Of a stretch of DNA of 64,000 nt, positions 44,274 through 53,893 are shown piece by piece; the first letter of the stretch is position 1; each line of letters opens with the position of its first letter. Source of the stretch: UBA8914 sp034002905 (GTDB lineage Bacteria; Pseudomonadota; Alphaproteobacteria; UBA9219); contig JAVEZQ010000002.1 in assembly GCA_034002905.1 (NCBI GenBank), positions 174,209 through 238,208 on the forward strand, read 5' to 3'. Below the pieces are notes generated by a model that was given only the letters and a program-made list of their open reading frames with translations, did not search any database and was not told where the DNA came from. The translations under genes were made by a program, and so were the position numbers.

Positions 44274-46745
44274 ATGGCACGTAAAACGACATCTTCGGGA
44301 AAAAAGCAAGTGATGAAAGCCGCCCCCCGCAGCAAATCGACAAAAATTTCCACTAGTAAGTCTACCTCTAGCGCCAAAAAGGCTCCGGCCAAAAAAGCAT
44401 TGGCTCCGGCCAAGAAAGCTTCTTCAGCCAAGACAAGCCCCAAAACACCGTTGAAAGCAAAAATGGCAACAGCAAAACCAACACCCAAGGCTAAACAAAC
44501 AACGGCAAAAGGATCTTCGGTAAAAGAATCGGTAAAAGAAAAGGCGCTAACCACCAAAACGTCTGCCTCCAAACCTGAGCCCAAAAAAACCTCTGCCAAA
44601 AAAGTCAAAGCGACTGACACAGTTATATTGGAAGCACAAGAGGAAGCCGTTGAAGCTGTTAGTGTTCATCAAGAAAAGAGTTCAATTAAAGATGATCAAC
44701 TGAGCGCACTTGTTGACACGCCGGAAGGCTCTGAAGAAGAACAAGAAGAAGCGCCCGTCATCGACACAGGCCCCGATGCCGTTAAAAAGATGATCAAACG
44801 GGGCAAGGAACGTGGCTATGTCACGATTGATGAAATCAACGCCGTTCTTCCTCAGGACAAGATCAATTCGGACATGATCGAAGATACAATGGCGATGCTG
44901 TCCGAAATGGGCATCAACGTTGTGGATGCTGATGATGACGACTCCGCTGGCAAAACCGTTGACAACGATGAGAGCGAGGATGAAGACGGAGAAGTTAAAG
45001 GGAACGTCTCTTCTGAAGCCGGGCGGACGGATGACCCCGTACGTCTCTACCTGCGCGAAATGGGTTCTGTTGAACTCCTAAGCCGCGAGGGTGAAATCGC
45101 CATCGCAAAGCGCATTGAAGCTGGTCGCGAAATGATGATCAGCGGTATTTGTGAATCTCCCCTGACCATTCAGGCCATCTTGGGTTGGCACGATGCCTTA
45201 AACGAAGGCAAAATGCTTCTGCGCGATATCATTGACCTTGAGGCTACCTATGGCGGCGGTCCGGGCAGTGAAAGCGAGATAATGGGTGAGTCAGATAGTG
45301 ACTCTAACGATATATCCGACGATTCAGATGAAGAGACCGACGAAGAGAGCGATTTTGATGCGGATAATGACGAAGAGAATCTTTCACTTTCTATGCTGGA
45401 AGAAAAACTTCGCCCGCAGGCCATGGAAACTTTTAAGAGCATCGCGACAACCTATTCCAAGCTCTTTAAGATACAAACCCAGCGTCACGCAGCCATTCAA
45501 AAAGGCGAGGAAATTTCTGCCGCTGCAACCAAGAAGTTCGAGCAGGTAAAAGAAGAAATCGTCAACCTCGTCCGCACAGTTCGGTTAAACAACCATCGCT
45601 TAGAACAGCTCGTGCAACAACTCTATACCCTCAATCGCCGTTTGATGGGTATTGAAGGACGCATTCTTCGCCTTGCAACCGACAGCCATGTCAAACGCGA
45701 AGACTTTTTGGCGCGCTATACAAACAATGAATTAAACCCGGCATGGCTTGACGAAGTGTTTAGTCCAACGAAAGGCAAAGCCAAAGACGACAAGGATGCT
45801 AAGGGTAAAAAAGGTAAAGCCGGAGGCTCAACAGACACGACGGGCGGCATCAAACATGTCGCGCCGAACGTGAAAGCTTGGACTGTTTTTGTCGAGCGCC
45901 ACAGCGGCGAAGTTGACAGACTACGCACAGAGATTACCTCAATTTGTGATGAAGCAGGCCTTCCCCTTGACGATTTCAAACGCATCGTGATGACCGTTCA
46001 AAAAGGCGAACGTGAATCTAATCGCGCCAAAAAGGAAATGGTCGAAGCCAACCTCCGCCTCGTGATCTCGATTGCCAAGAAATACACCAATCGCGGCCTG
46101 CAGTTCCTTGACCTCATTCAGGAAGGCAACATTGGCCTGATGAAGGCCGTTGAAAAATTTGAATATCGTCGCGGTTATAAATTCTCGACCTACGCGACAT
46201 GGTGGATCAGACAGGCTATTACGCGTTCCATCGCTGATCAGGCACGTACGATCCGCATTCCTGTTCATATGATCGAAACTATTAACAAGCTCGTACGGAC
46301 AAGCCGTCAAATGCTTCATGAGATTGGCCGCGAACCAACACCTGAAGAGTTGGCTGAGAAACTGCACATGCCTTTGGAGAAGGTTCGCAAAGTTCTTAAA
46401 ATCGCCAAAGAGCCAATCAGTCTTGAAACACCCATTGGTGACGAAGAAGATTCACATCTCGGCGATTTCATCGAAGACAAGAACGCTGTACAGCCTTTAG
46501 ATGCGGCGATCCTTGGCAATCTCCGAGAAACGACGACGCGCGTGCTCTCGACCCTTACCGCTCGTGAAGAACGCGTCTTGCGCATGCGTTTTGGCATCGG
46601 CATGAACACAGACCACACCCTTGAAGAAGTTGGTCAACAGTTTAGCGTCACGCGTGAGCGTATCCGCCAAATTGAGGCCAAAGCGCTCCGTAAACTCAAG
46701 CACCCTTCGCGCTCACGCAAGCTCAGAAGCTTCCTTGATACGTAA
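44274..46745 (+). CDS. rpoD: Primary sigma factor RpoD with lysine-rich N-terminal extension
   Basis: This is the housekeeping sigma factor that directs RNA polymerase to promoters. It has 823 residues, against roughly 610-680 in many relatives. The first 110 or so are Lys/Ala/Ser/Thr-rich (APAKKALAPAKKASSAK type). Then come region 1.1 (VKKMIKRGKERGYVTIDEIN), region 1.2 (DPVRLYLREMGSVELLSREG), an acidic non-conserved region with a Lys-rich insert (KGKAKDDKDAKGKKGKAG), region 2 (ANLRLVISIAKKYTNRGL, FSTYATWWIRQAITRSI), region 3 and region 4 (VTRERIRQIEAKALRKL). The catalytic core is intact. Confidence 0.96.
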   Translation: MARKTTSSGKKQVMKAAPRSKSTKISTSKSTSSAKKAPAKKALAPAKKASSAKTSPKTPLKAKMATAKPTPKAKQTTAKGSSVKESVKEKALTTKTSASKPEPKKTSAKKVKATDTVILEAQEEAVEAVSVHQEKSSIKDDQLSALVDTPEGSEEEQEEAPVIDTGPDAVKKMIKRGKERGYVTIDEINAVLPQDKINSDMIEDTMAMLSEMGINVVDADDDDSAGKTVDNDESEDEDGEVKGNVSSEAGRTDDPVRLYLREMGSVELLSREGEIAIAKRIEAGREMMISGICESPLTIQAILGWHDALNEGKMLLRDIIDLEATYGGGPGSESEIMGESDSDSNDISDDSDEETDEESDFDADNDEENLSLSMLEEKLRPQAMETFKSIATTYSKLFKIQTQRHAAIQKGEEISAAATKKFEQVKEEIVNLVRTVRLNNHRLEQLVQQLYTLNRRLMGIEGRILRLATDSHVKREDFLARYTNNELNPAWLDEVFSPTKGKAKDDKDAKGKKGKAGGSTDTTGGIKHVAPNVKAWTVFVERHSGEVDRLRTEITSICDEAGLPLDDFKRIVMTVQKGERESNRAKKEMVEANLRLVISIAKKYTNRGLQFLDLIQEGNIGLMKAVEKFEYRRGYKFSTYATWWIRQAITRSIADQARTIRIPVHMIETINKLVRTSRQMLHEIGREPTPEELAEKLHMPLEKVRKVLKIAKEPISLETPIGDEEDSHLGDFIEDKNAVQPLDAAILGNLRETTTRVLSTLTAREERVLRMRFGIGMNTDHTLEEVGQQFSVTRERIRQIEAKALRKLKHPSRSRKLRSFLDT

Positions 46746-46749
46746 AGGC

Positions 46750-47841
46750 TTATTGCTTAAATCTCCGGCTATACGCCATTGTGGGTTTCTCGATGTAAAC
46801 ATGGAGCAGTTCTGCAAACGTATAGCTGCCTCCGATTGAAGCAAGAACTATGCTTATGTCCCACAAAAGGCTCTGCGGTCCAAGCGGCTGAAGAGCAAAG
46901 AGCGTGATCTGGTAAAACAGCATATGACATAGATAAAGCGGATAACTCTGTTTACCCAAATGCTGCAGCAACGGGGTGTTTAGTAGATCCCTAACACTGT
47001 GCGTAAGGATGGACGGCCCAACCTTAACAAGTGAGGCAAAAACAATCGCCCAGACGAGCGATCCCAGATTACCGCGCAGAAACTGGTCAATAAAAAATAA
47101 TACCAAAATCCAAGGAAGAGCCTTCCGAACGACGCTGTACTCAGAGAACTTCCAGAAAAAATAGCTTGCGATACCAAAGGCAAAAAAGTGTGCCTGAAAT
47201 GGCAGGAAGGACGAAACAGCCTTGTACCCCGGCAGAAGAGAGGCGAGATACAACACGGCCCCGATCAAGGCAAGCCAATGCCAGCGCTCAGAACGCCGGA
47301 TCATCCACATGATTGCAGGCGCAATAAGATAGAACTGCCATTCCAGTGAAAGGCTCCAAGCTGGCGTAAGAAAGGTCGAGTCAACCTGATGCATATAGCT
47401 ATCCGGTACGACACCATGCAACATCGTAAGATGAAGAAGAAAATGCCTCCAGAAATCGGCCTGCGCGATTTCTATAACCTCTAGGCGCAGGGCGTTATGA
47501 TGCATCTCTGGCCCTACTATACTGCTTGCAAGCCCATCCGCTTGGAACGGAAGCATTAAGGCGCTTAAGATGAGAAGAACAGAATAAACCGGAAAAAGGC
47601 GGAAAAAGCGACGCGTGATGAAAGTGCCATAACTCTCTTTTCCAACGTCAAGCAGATAGGTAATCACGAACCCTGACAAGATAATAAAAGTTTGAACGGC
47701 GGATCCATTTGACGACATTTCCCCCCACCTATCTCCAAAAGTATAGGCAAAATGGCCAATGGCAACCCACCATGCGAGAAGACCTCGCAACCCGTCAAGC
47801 TCATCTATTCTTGGAAAAAGCTCAGTCTTTTTACCATGCAT
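46750..47841 (-). CDS. Acyltransferase family 3 membrane protein (OafA/YrhL type)
   Basis: This multi-span inner-membrane acyltransferase probably O-acetylates a surface polysaccharide or LPS. The 363 residues start with the family motif RIDELDGLRGLLAWWVAIGHF (catalytic His). FIILSGFVITYLL and RRFFRLFPVYSVLL follow, with about ten hydrophobic helices. GGAAG precedes the ATG. It converges on rpoD with a four-base gap and no visible terminator between them. The acceptor is unknown. Confidence 0.88.
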   Translation of the reverse strand: MHGKKTELFPRIDELDGLRGLLAWWVAIGHFAYTFGDRWGEMSSNGSAVQTFIILSGFVITYLLDVGKESYGTFITRRFFRLFPVYSVLLILSALMLPFQADGLASSIVGPEMHHNALRLEVIEIAQADFWRHFLLHLTMLHGVVPDSYMHQVDSTFLTPAWSLSLEWQFYLIAPAIMWMIRRSERWHWLALIGAVLYLASLLPGYKAVSSFLPFQAHFFAFGIASYFFWKFSEYSVVRKALPWILVLFFIDQFLRGNLGSLVWAIVFASLVKVGPSILTHSVRDLLNTPLLQHLGKQSYPLYLCHMLFYQITLFALQPLGPQSLLWDISIVLASIGGSYTFAELLHVYIEKPTMAYSRRFKQ

Positions 47842-47951
47842 ATAAGTCTTCCTTCACAAACTCGCCTCAATATATCCGTTTTCTTCTTTTTTATTTCTTA
47901 ACAATGATTCATGTATACAATAAAAGCATGCACAAACCATAAACGACGGGG

Positions 47952-48464
47952 ATGATTATGATCTTGATAGGTCTTGGGGCCAACCTTCCAAGCCATTTGG
48001 GAGAGCCTGAAGTGACCCTTCAGACAGCGGCAAAAGCCATTGCCGCTCTGGCCTCGACACGCGTGATTCAAGGCTCCTCGATTTGGAAAACAGCTCCCGT
48101 GCCTGTTTCCGACCAGCCATGGTACAAGAACGCAGTGTTGGCTATCGAAACTCTACTCTCGGCTCGAGATCTTCTTGGCCAACTCCAAAGGATAGAAAAC
48201 GACTTTGGCCGCGTTCGAACGGTACGCGATGCACCGCGCCTCCTAGATCTAGATCTTTTGACATACAACCAAGATTTGCATGATGATGAAGATATGATCC
48301 TGCCCCATCCACGCATGCATCAACGTGCTTTCGTCCTTTTTCCCTTACAGGAAATAGACGTGAACTGGGTCCATCCCGTGACGCAAGACTCGCTCGACGC
48401 GCTACTCCGACGTCTTCCCAAGGAACAAGAAGCCCTTAAAACGGAGATCGCGCTTTGGCCCTAG
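47952..48464 (+). CDS. folK: 2-amino-4-hydroxy-6-hydroxymethyldihydropteridine pyrophosphokinase
   Basis: FolK activates the pterin precursor of folate. The 170 residues show ILIGLGANLPSHLG, the binding residues in SIWKTAPVPVSDQPWYKNAVL, and the family signature RVRTVRDAPRLLDLDLLTY followed by PHPRMHQRAFVLFPL. folP follows with a 10-base overlap, so folate synthesis genes are coupled. Confidence 0.95.
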   Translation: MIMILIGLGANLPSHLGEPEVTLQTAAKAIAALASTRVIQGSSIWKTAPVPVSDQPWYKNAVLAIETLLSARDLLGQLQRIENDFGRVRTVRDAPRLLDLDLLTYNQDLHDDEDMILPHPRMHQRAFVLFPLQEIDVNWVHPVTQDSLDALLRRLPKEQEALKTEIALWP

Positions 48465-49327
48465 ACACGTCCTCTTTTTTTGCCAATACACCACATCTGA
48501 TGGGGATAGTGAACGTCACGTCCGACAGTTTTTATGATGGCGGAGCTTATGCGACCACAGATAAGGCTATTGAACACGGGATTAAGCTTGCTCAAGATGG
48601 TGCCGTAATTCTTGATGTAGGTGGCGAATCGACACGCCCGGGAGCAGCCCCCGTTGATCCCGATGAAGAAATACGCCGTGTTGTCCCAGTGATAAAAGGC
48701 CTTGCCGGAGTCACTCCTTGGCTTTCAATCGATACACGCAACGCCAAGACGATGAAAGCAGCCCTTTCTGCCGGAGCCAATATCGTCAACGACATTAGCG
48801 CCCTCACCCATGATCGGCGCTCTATAGACGTTATCAAACAGTCAGGCGCCCTCGTCTCCCTCATGCATATGAAAGGAACACCACAGACGATGCAAACTGC
48901 TCCTGATTATGGCAATGTGGTTCACGACGTTTATGCCTACATCAAAGAACGGATCGAGGTTTGCGAAGCCCACGGGATCAATCGAAACCGTATCATTATC
49001 GACCCCGGTATTGGCTTTGGCAAAACAACCGAGCATAATCTGTCCCTTGTCGGCAATATATCAAAATTTCATGAACTAGCTTGTCCCTTGCTCTTGGGCG
49101 CTTCACGAAAAAGCTTTATTGGGAAACTGGGCAATAACGCCCTACCCCAGCATAGACTTGGTGGTTCGCTTGCCGTTGCCCTTTGGGCCTGTGACCGAGG
49201 TGTCCAGATTCTTCGAGTCCACGATGTTCAGGAAACAAAGCAAGCCCTTTTAATCAACAACTTCCTTATAAAAGCTGGGAGAGCAGACACAGAACAGCTT
49301 TCTGGCGACTGTCCCTGTCAGACGTGA
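48455..49327 (+). CDS. folP: Dihydropteroate synthase
   Basis: FolP joins the FolK product with p-aminobenzoate and is the sulfonamide target. The 290 residues show LMGIVNVTSDSFYDGG, VGGESTRPGA, IDTRNAKTMKAAL, NDISAL, MHMKG, DPGIGFGKT and LLLGASRKSFIG. The start is a TTG at 48455 inside the folK end, supported by GGAG eight bases upstream. A later ATG would remove part of the pterin-site motif. Confidence 0.95.
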   Translation: MALDTSSFFANTPHLMGIVNVTSDSFYDGGAYATTDKAIEHGIKLAQDGAVILDVGGESTRPGAAPVDPDEEIRRVVPVIKGLAGVTPWLSIDTRNAKTMKAALSAGANIVNDISALTHDRRSIDVIKQSGALVSLMHMKGTPQTMQTAPDYGNVVHDVYAYIKERIEVCEAHGINRNRIIIDPGIGFGKTTEHNLSLVGNISKFHELACPLLLGASRKSFIGKLGNNALPQHRLGGSLAVALWACDRGVQILRVHDVQETKQALLINNFLIKAGRADTEQLSGDCPCQT

Positions 49328-49353
49328 ATACCCCAGCATAATGTGTAGAGGAA

Positions 49354-49430
<77 letters not shown>

Positions 49431-49541
49431 CGACCAGAAGCCGTCTTATAGCCGAGGGCTCTGAGATAATCAACTCTGTTTCCCCCATTTTTCACTTCTT
49501 AACGCCCCAATTCTGCCCAGAAATGCGAGATAATGGGGGCT

Positions 49542-50216
49542 ATGACACAAAACTGCCCCCTATACAAAGCCCCTTGTTCCCTGAAAAGAACACTGGCTTT
49601 TATGGCCCTACTGGCTCTAATTACCATCCAGCCTGCCCCTTCATTGGCTAGAGATCCGTTAGCGATTGTACAGGAAGAGCCCCTCCCAACGGCAAAGGTT
49701 TCTACTAAAACCATGCCCGGCCCTCGCATCAAGCTTGGCACACATCAGGTTCTTTCAGGCCAATTTATTCATGAGCATCCCGTTCAGGGATTTGACCAGC
49801 CCATGCGTACAGAAGGACGGTTTAGTGTCGGCCCGAGTAACCGGATTATCTGGGCGATCCAGAAGCCAATGGCAACCACCACAACGATCACAAGCGATGG
49901 CCTTATGCAACAGGTTGGGGCCTATACCCTCTTGAACATAAGTTCACAGAAAATGCCCTTCCTGACAGAAATTCAGGAACAACTTATCCTTGCCCTCTCC
50001 GGCCAGTGGGATGCTCTTAAAGACGAATATTCGATTACATCGACGGGCACGGCGTCTCAATGGACTGCAACCATTGTCCCCAAAGACAAACCGGGACAAA
50101 GGAAACCCTTTTCGAAAATCATAGCCAAAGGTAGTAAGTATGTCGATCGCGCCGACATCGTTCTCCCCAGTGGGATTACAGATCGTGTGACGTTCAGTGG
50201 TGTAGCTTTACAATAA
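49542..50216 (+). CDS. LolA-like outer-membrane lipoprotein carrier family protein
   Basis: This is a periplasmic protein of the LolA fold, which shields lipid moieties. The 224 residues begin with a signal sequence (TLAFMALLALITIQPAPSLA). Then come LSGQFIHEHPVQGFDQPMRT, GRFSVGPSNRIIWAIQKPM and a beta-rich C-terminal half, resembling LolA-related proteins that accompany acyltransferase or glycolipid systems rather than canonical LolA. An ATG 9 bases upstream is in frame; the chosen one has a G-run at ribosome-binding distance. The cargo is unknown. Confidence 0.75.
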   Translation: MTQNCPLYKAPCSLKRTLAFMALLALITIQPAPSLARDPLAIVQEEPLPTAKVSTKTMPGPRIKLGTHQVLSGQFIHEHPVQGFDQPMRTEGRFSVGPSNRIIWAIQKPMATTTTITSDGLMQQVGAYTLLNISSQKMPFLTEIQEQLILALSGQWDALKDEYSITSTGTASQWTATIVPKDKPGQRKPFSKIIAKGSKYVDRADIVLPSGITDRVTFSGVALQ

Positions 50217-50222
50217 TGAGAA

Positions 50223-51680
50223 CTACCTGAAAGCAACCTCAGTAAAACTGCGAAGCTTGCGACTGTGCAGACTCTCATGACCGTTATCACGCAAATAATC
50301 GATCGCCTTCAGACCTATAGCTAAATGCTGGTTGACCTGATTTCTGTAAAAATTCGAGGCCATGCCCGGCAACTTAATCTCGCCATGAAAGGGCCTGTCC
50401 GACACACAAAGCAATGTGCCATAAGGCACACGGAAACGAAACCCATTAGCAGCGATTACGGCCGACTCCATATCAAGAGCGATCGCGCGGCTTTGGCTAA
50501 ATCTCTCTAGGATATAGCGATATCCTGAAATCTCCCAATTTCGATTGTCTGTTGAAACAACTGTACCCGTCCGCATGACTGACTTTAGATCATAACCAGA
50601 AGCACCCGTAACATCGGAAACAGCTTTTTCAAGCGCCTGCTGTACCTCCGCAAGTGCAGGAATTGGAACCCATTTCGGCAGTTCGTGATCGAGCACTTTA
50701 TCATCACGCACATAACCGTGTGCGAGCACATAGTCCCCCAGTTTCTGGGTCTCGCGCAATCCCGCGCAATGTCCCAACATGATCCAAGCATCAGGTCTTA
50801 AAACGGCAACATGATCGGAAATGTTGCGGGCATTACTCGGCCCCACGCCAATATTAATCATCGTGACGCCACGCCCATCAACACGTTTCAAATGATAGGC
50901 TGGCATTTGAGGCAAAGTCGCATGTCCTCCTGCTGTGTTCTGTAAAGCTGGAACGACAAGCTCTGTGTATGTTTCAGCACCAGCATTCTTCTGCTCATCA
51001 ATAATATTGTTTCCAAGGCGTAGGAATTCCTCGATATAAAATTGATAGTTCGTAAAGATCACAAAACTCTGAAAGTCGCTAGGGTTGGTTCCGGTGTAAT
51101 GCCTCAAGCGATGCAGAGAATAATCGACACGGGGCGCACTAAACAAAGACAAGGGCTGTGCCCCGTCCATCGATGAAAAACCACGGCCATTTGCCACATT
51201 ATCATCAATATTTGACAAATCAGGTACAGAGAAAATTTCCCGGAGTCTTGCAATACGTTCCGGGTCTAGATCCCCCTCAATATGCTTGCCATTCTGAAAT
51301 GCAAAATGAATGGGTATCGGTGTGTTGCTGTATCCGACTTCGAGATCACAATCATGGTTACGCAACAGCTGCTCAAACTGATTGAGATAATAAGTATGAA
51401 AGAGGTCTGGACGCGTCAAAGTCGCTTTATATTCTCCATAACCCGACACAAATCCGTAAGAAAGACGTGTATCACGTGGCTTTTTCTTCTCGACCCTCAC
51501 AGAAACAAATGGATAGTACGCTTCGACCTTATTATCCTTGGGAAGTCCTTTGGCATAATCCTCAAAAGCGCTGCGGATCGTCGCAATGCTTTGGTCATAC
51601 AGATCTTTGACATACTCAACAGCCATTTCAGCATTTGTAAAGGAACGCTTCTTGCTTTGACTAAAGGGCGATTTAAACAT
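50223..51680 (-). CDS. amn: AMP nucleosidase
   Basis: Amn splits AMP into adenine and ribose-5-phosphate and adjusts the adenylate pool. The 485 residues contain an N-terminal Amn-specific domain (AKGLPKDNKVEAYYPFVSVRVE) and a nucleoside-phosphorylase-like C-terminal domain (MINIGVGPSNARNISDHVAVLRP, LALDMESAVIAANGFRFRVPYGTLLCVSD). AGGA precedes the ATG. The length is typical. Confidence 0.95.
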   Translation of the reverse strand: MFKSPFSQSKKRSFTNAEMAVEYVKDLYDQSIATIRSAFEDYAKGLPKDNKVEAYYPFVSVRVEKKKPRDTRLSYGFVSGYGEYKATLTRPDLFHTYYLNQFEQLLRNHDCDLEVGYSNTPIPIHFAFQNGKHIEGDLDPERIARLREIFSVPDLSNIDDNVANGRGFSSMDGAQPLSLFSAPRVDYSLHRLRHYTGTNPSDFQSFVIFTNYQFYIEEFLRLGNNIIDEQKNAGAETYTELVVPALQNTAGGHATLPQMPAYHLKRVDGRGVTMINIGVGPSNARNISDHVAVLRPDAWIMLGHCAGLRETQKLGDYVLAHGYVRDDKVLDHELPKWVPIPALAEVQQALEKAVSDVTGASGYDLKSVMRTGTVVSTDNRNWEISGYRYILERFSQSRAIALDMESAVIAANGFRFRVPYGTLLCVSDRPFHGEIKLPGMASNFYRNQVNQHLAIGLKAIDYLRDNGHESLHSRKLRSFTEVAFR

Positions 51681-51701
51681 GACCTGTTATCCTATTCCTT
51701 A

Positions 51702-53771
51702 CTAGTGTCTCTCCTGAGGATAAGACGGATCGATTTCCAAATTTTCCGTTGCTCCCGTTACATCGCGAATAAAATTCCCAAGTATATCATCCCCTCGTCT
51801 TGAGGCTTGGGACGGTGAATTGAGCAAAAGCTGTTGTTGAGGTGCCGCCTCGTCATGCATGAATATCTGAACGGATGGCTGCGAAACATTGTTAAGCGCC
51901 GCCAGTTGCGTTGCTGGCAACGGAGCCTCTATTTCGGACATAACGTCATGCCAAAGCGAGGAAGGAAGTCCTCCCCCCGTTACTTTCTTCATGGAACTAT
52001 TATCGTCATTCCCCATCCAAACACCAGTAATGTAATTGCCCGTAAACCCAACAAACCAAGCATCCCGATAATCAGAACTCGTTCCCGTCTTACCTGCCAT
52101 AGGACGATCCCCCAAAGACGCACGGCGGCCTGTCCCATAGCGAACAACGTCCTGCATCATATCAACAAGTGTCGCAACGGCCTGCGCAGGAACCGTTTCA
52201 GGGTATCTGACTTCTTCTCTTTGGAACAAAATAGTCCCATCTTTCCCACGAATTTCTTTGATACCATATGGTGTGATAGCTCTTCCTCCCGTCGCAAGCG
52301 CGGCATAGACACCGGTAAGCTCAAGCGGCGTGACCGTGTTTGTCCCCAAAGCCAACGAAAGATCATGCCCCAAAGAAGAAGTAATACCCAAGGCACGCGC
52401 CGTCTCTATAACATTCGAAACGCCCACTCGTTGCATTACGCGCACAGCAACAGTGTTGATAGATTCAACCAAGGCCTGCCTTGCCGACATGGGCCCCTTG
52501 TATTTGCCATCATAATTGCCGGGAGTCCACTTTCCTATGCGAATGGGTTCATCCACAAAGACTTCTTGGGGAGACATGCCCTGCTCGATAGCACTAAGGT
52601 ATATAATCGGCTTGAATGATGATCCTGGTTGACGCATAGCTTGCGTCGCGCGGTTAAACTGGCTGCTGGCATAATTCCTCCCCCCAACCATCGCACGTAC
52701 GGCACCATCATAAGACAAGGTGACAAGCGCAGCTTCTTCGACACCGCTTTTTTCGCCATTTGCAGCGAGTGTTGCATCAATCTTGCTTTCTGCATTTCGC
52801 TGCATTTTAAGATTCAGCGTCGTTAACACGACAATATCTTGAGGCGTTTTTTCCAATAATGCGCCGACTTGGTCCACAATCCAATCTGCATAATATGATC
52901 CGTCCCCTGCCGCGCCTGGTTTGCGCCGGGGCATGGGAATATCGGATATGGCTGTTTTACTCTCGGCTTCCGTGATATAACCCGCATCAACCATTGCCCC
53001 CAGAACCGTCTTGGCGCGGGCAAGCGCCAACGCTGGATTGTTTGTGGGAGCATAACGGGACGGAGCACGCAAAAGTCCAGCAAGGATTGCGCATTCGCGC
53101 AAAGAAAGTGCGCTAACCGGCTTGCCAAAATACACGTCAGCTGCGGCATCCACGCCATAAGCCCCCCCGCCGAGATATACACGGTTGAGATAGGCCGTCA
53201 AAATCTGGTCTTTGCTATAGGTTCGCTCTAGCCAGAAAGAAAGCAACATCTCCTGCACCTTGCGTCGTGTTGTACGTTCAGATGTCAGAAAAAGATTTTT
53301 GGCAAGCTGTTGTGTAAGGGTCGAGCCCCCTTGGACCACATGGCCAGCACGAAGATTATTGACCATTGCTCGTATCATGCCGAAAATGTCGATGCCAAAA
53401 TGATCATAAAAACGCCGATCTTCAATGGCGAGAATAGCGTGAACAAGCTGCGGCGGGACATCGTGAATCGAAACATAACGTCCAGCAAGATCGCCATAAC
53501 GTTTAAATACCGTGCCGTCATCAGCTAGTAACGTTATTGCTGGTCGACGCTGAGGCTGTGTGATCTGGCGTATATCAGGCATATCATACGCATACCAACC
53601 AATCAGGGCAGCCAAGATGACGCCGCCCCAAATCATAACCAAGACAATTGCCTTGCCCACCCACGAGATCAGAGAAGCAGAGGAAAGATCCATGTTAAAA
53701 CGAGGGTTAGGAAGCCCAAATTTACTCTGTTTTTTACGACTTGGGCCACTTTTTCTATTTGGTAGGGTCAT
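51702..53771 (-). CDS. Class A penicillin-binding protein, PBP1A family
   Basis: This bifunctional peptidoglycan synthase is anchored in the inner membrane by one helix near residues 35-60. The glycosyltransferase GT51 domain is complete (EDRRFYDHFGID, QGGSTLTQQLAKNLFL, RKVQEMLLSFWLE). The transpeptidase has SSFK (SxxK), SIN (SxN) and GKTGTSSDYRDAWFVGF (KTG). 689 residues from the ATG at 53771; a GTG at 53783 is in frame and neither has a strong ribosome-binding site. Basic N terminus in the cytoplasm. Confidence 0.94.
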   Translation of the reverse strand: MTLPNRKSGPSRKKQSKFGLPNPRFNMDLSSASLISWVGKAIVLVMIWGGVILAALIGWYAYDMPDIRQITQPQRRPAITLLADDGTVFKRYGDLAGRYVSIHDVPPQLVHAILAIEDRRFYDHFGIDIFGMIRAMVNNLRAGHVVQGGSTLTQQLAKNLFLTSERTTRRKVQEMLLSFWLERTYSKDQILTAYLNRVYLGGGAYGVDAAADVYFGKPVSALSLRECAILAGLLRAPSRYAPTNNPALALARAKTVLGAMVDAGYITEAESKTAISDIPMPRRKPGAAGDGSYYADWIVDQVGALLEKTPQDIVVLTTLNLKMQRNAESKIDATLAANGEKSGVEEAALVTLSYDGAVRAMVGGRNYASSQFNRATQAMRQPGSSFKPIIYLSAIEQGMSPQEVFVDEPIRIGKWTPGNYDGKYKGPMSARQALVESINTVAVRVMQRVGVSNVIETARALGITSSLGHDLSLALGTNTVTPLELTGVYAALATGGRAITPYGIKEIRGKDGTILFQREEVRYPETVPAQAVATLVDMMQDVVRYGTGRRASLGDRPMAGKTGTSSDYRDAWFVGFTGNYITGVWMGNDDNSSMKKVTGGGLPSSLWHDVMSEIEAPLPATQLAALNNVSQPSVQIFMHDEAAPQQQLLLNSPSQASRRGDDILGNFIRDVTGATENLEIDPSYPQERH

Positions 53772-53837
53772 GGATCGATTCACTTGTTACAAACAAAAGT
53801 CAAAATGGTTTTACATTGCTTAGAGGTGGATTAAAGC

Positions 53838-53867
53838 AAAAAAAGGGCGCAGCCACTGGCCGCGCCC
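53838..53867 (-). terminator. Rho-independent terminator after hsp20
   Basis: A 10-base stem with one mismatch (arms 53845-53854 and 53858-53867, GC-rich, 3-base loop) is followed on the minus strand by seven T. It lies between the hsp20 stop and the start of the penicillin-binding protein gene. Confidence 0.85.
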
Positions 53868-53893
53868 CAATATTCTGATAATTAAAGCATTTT

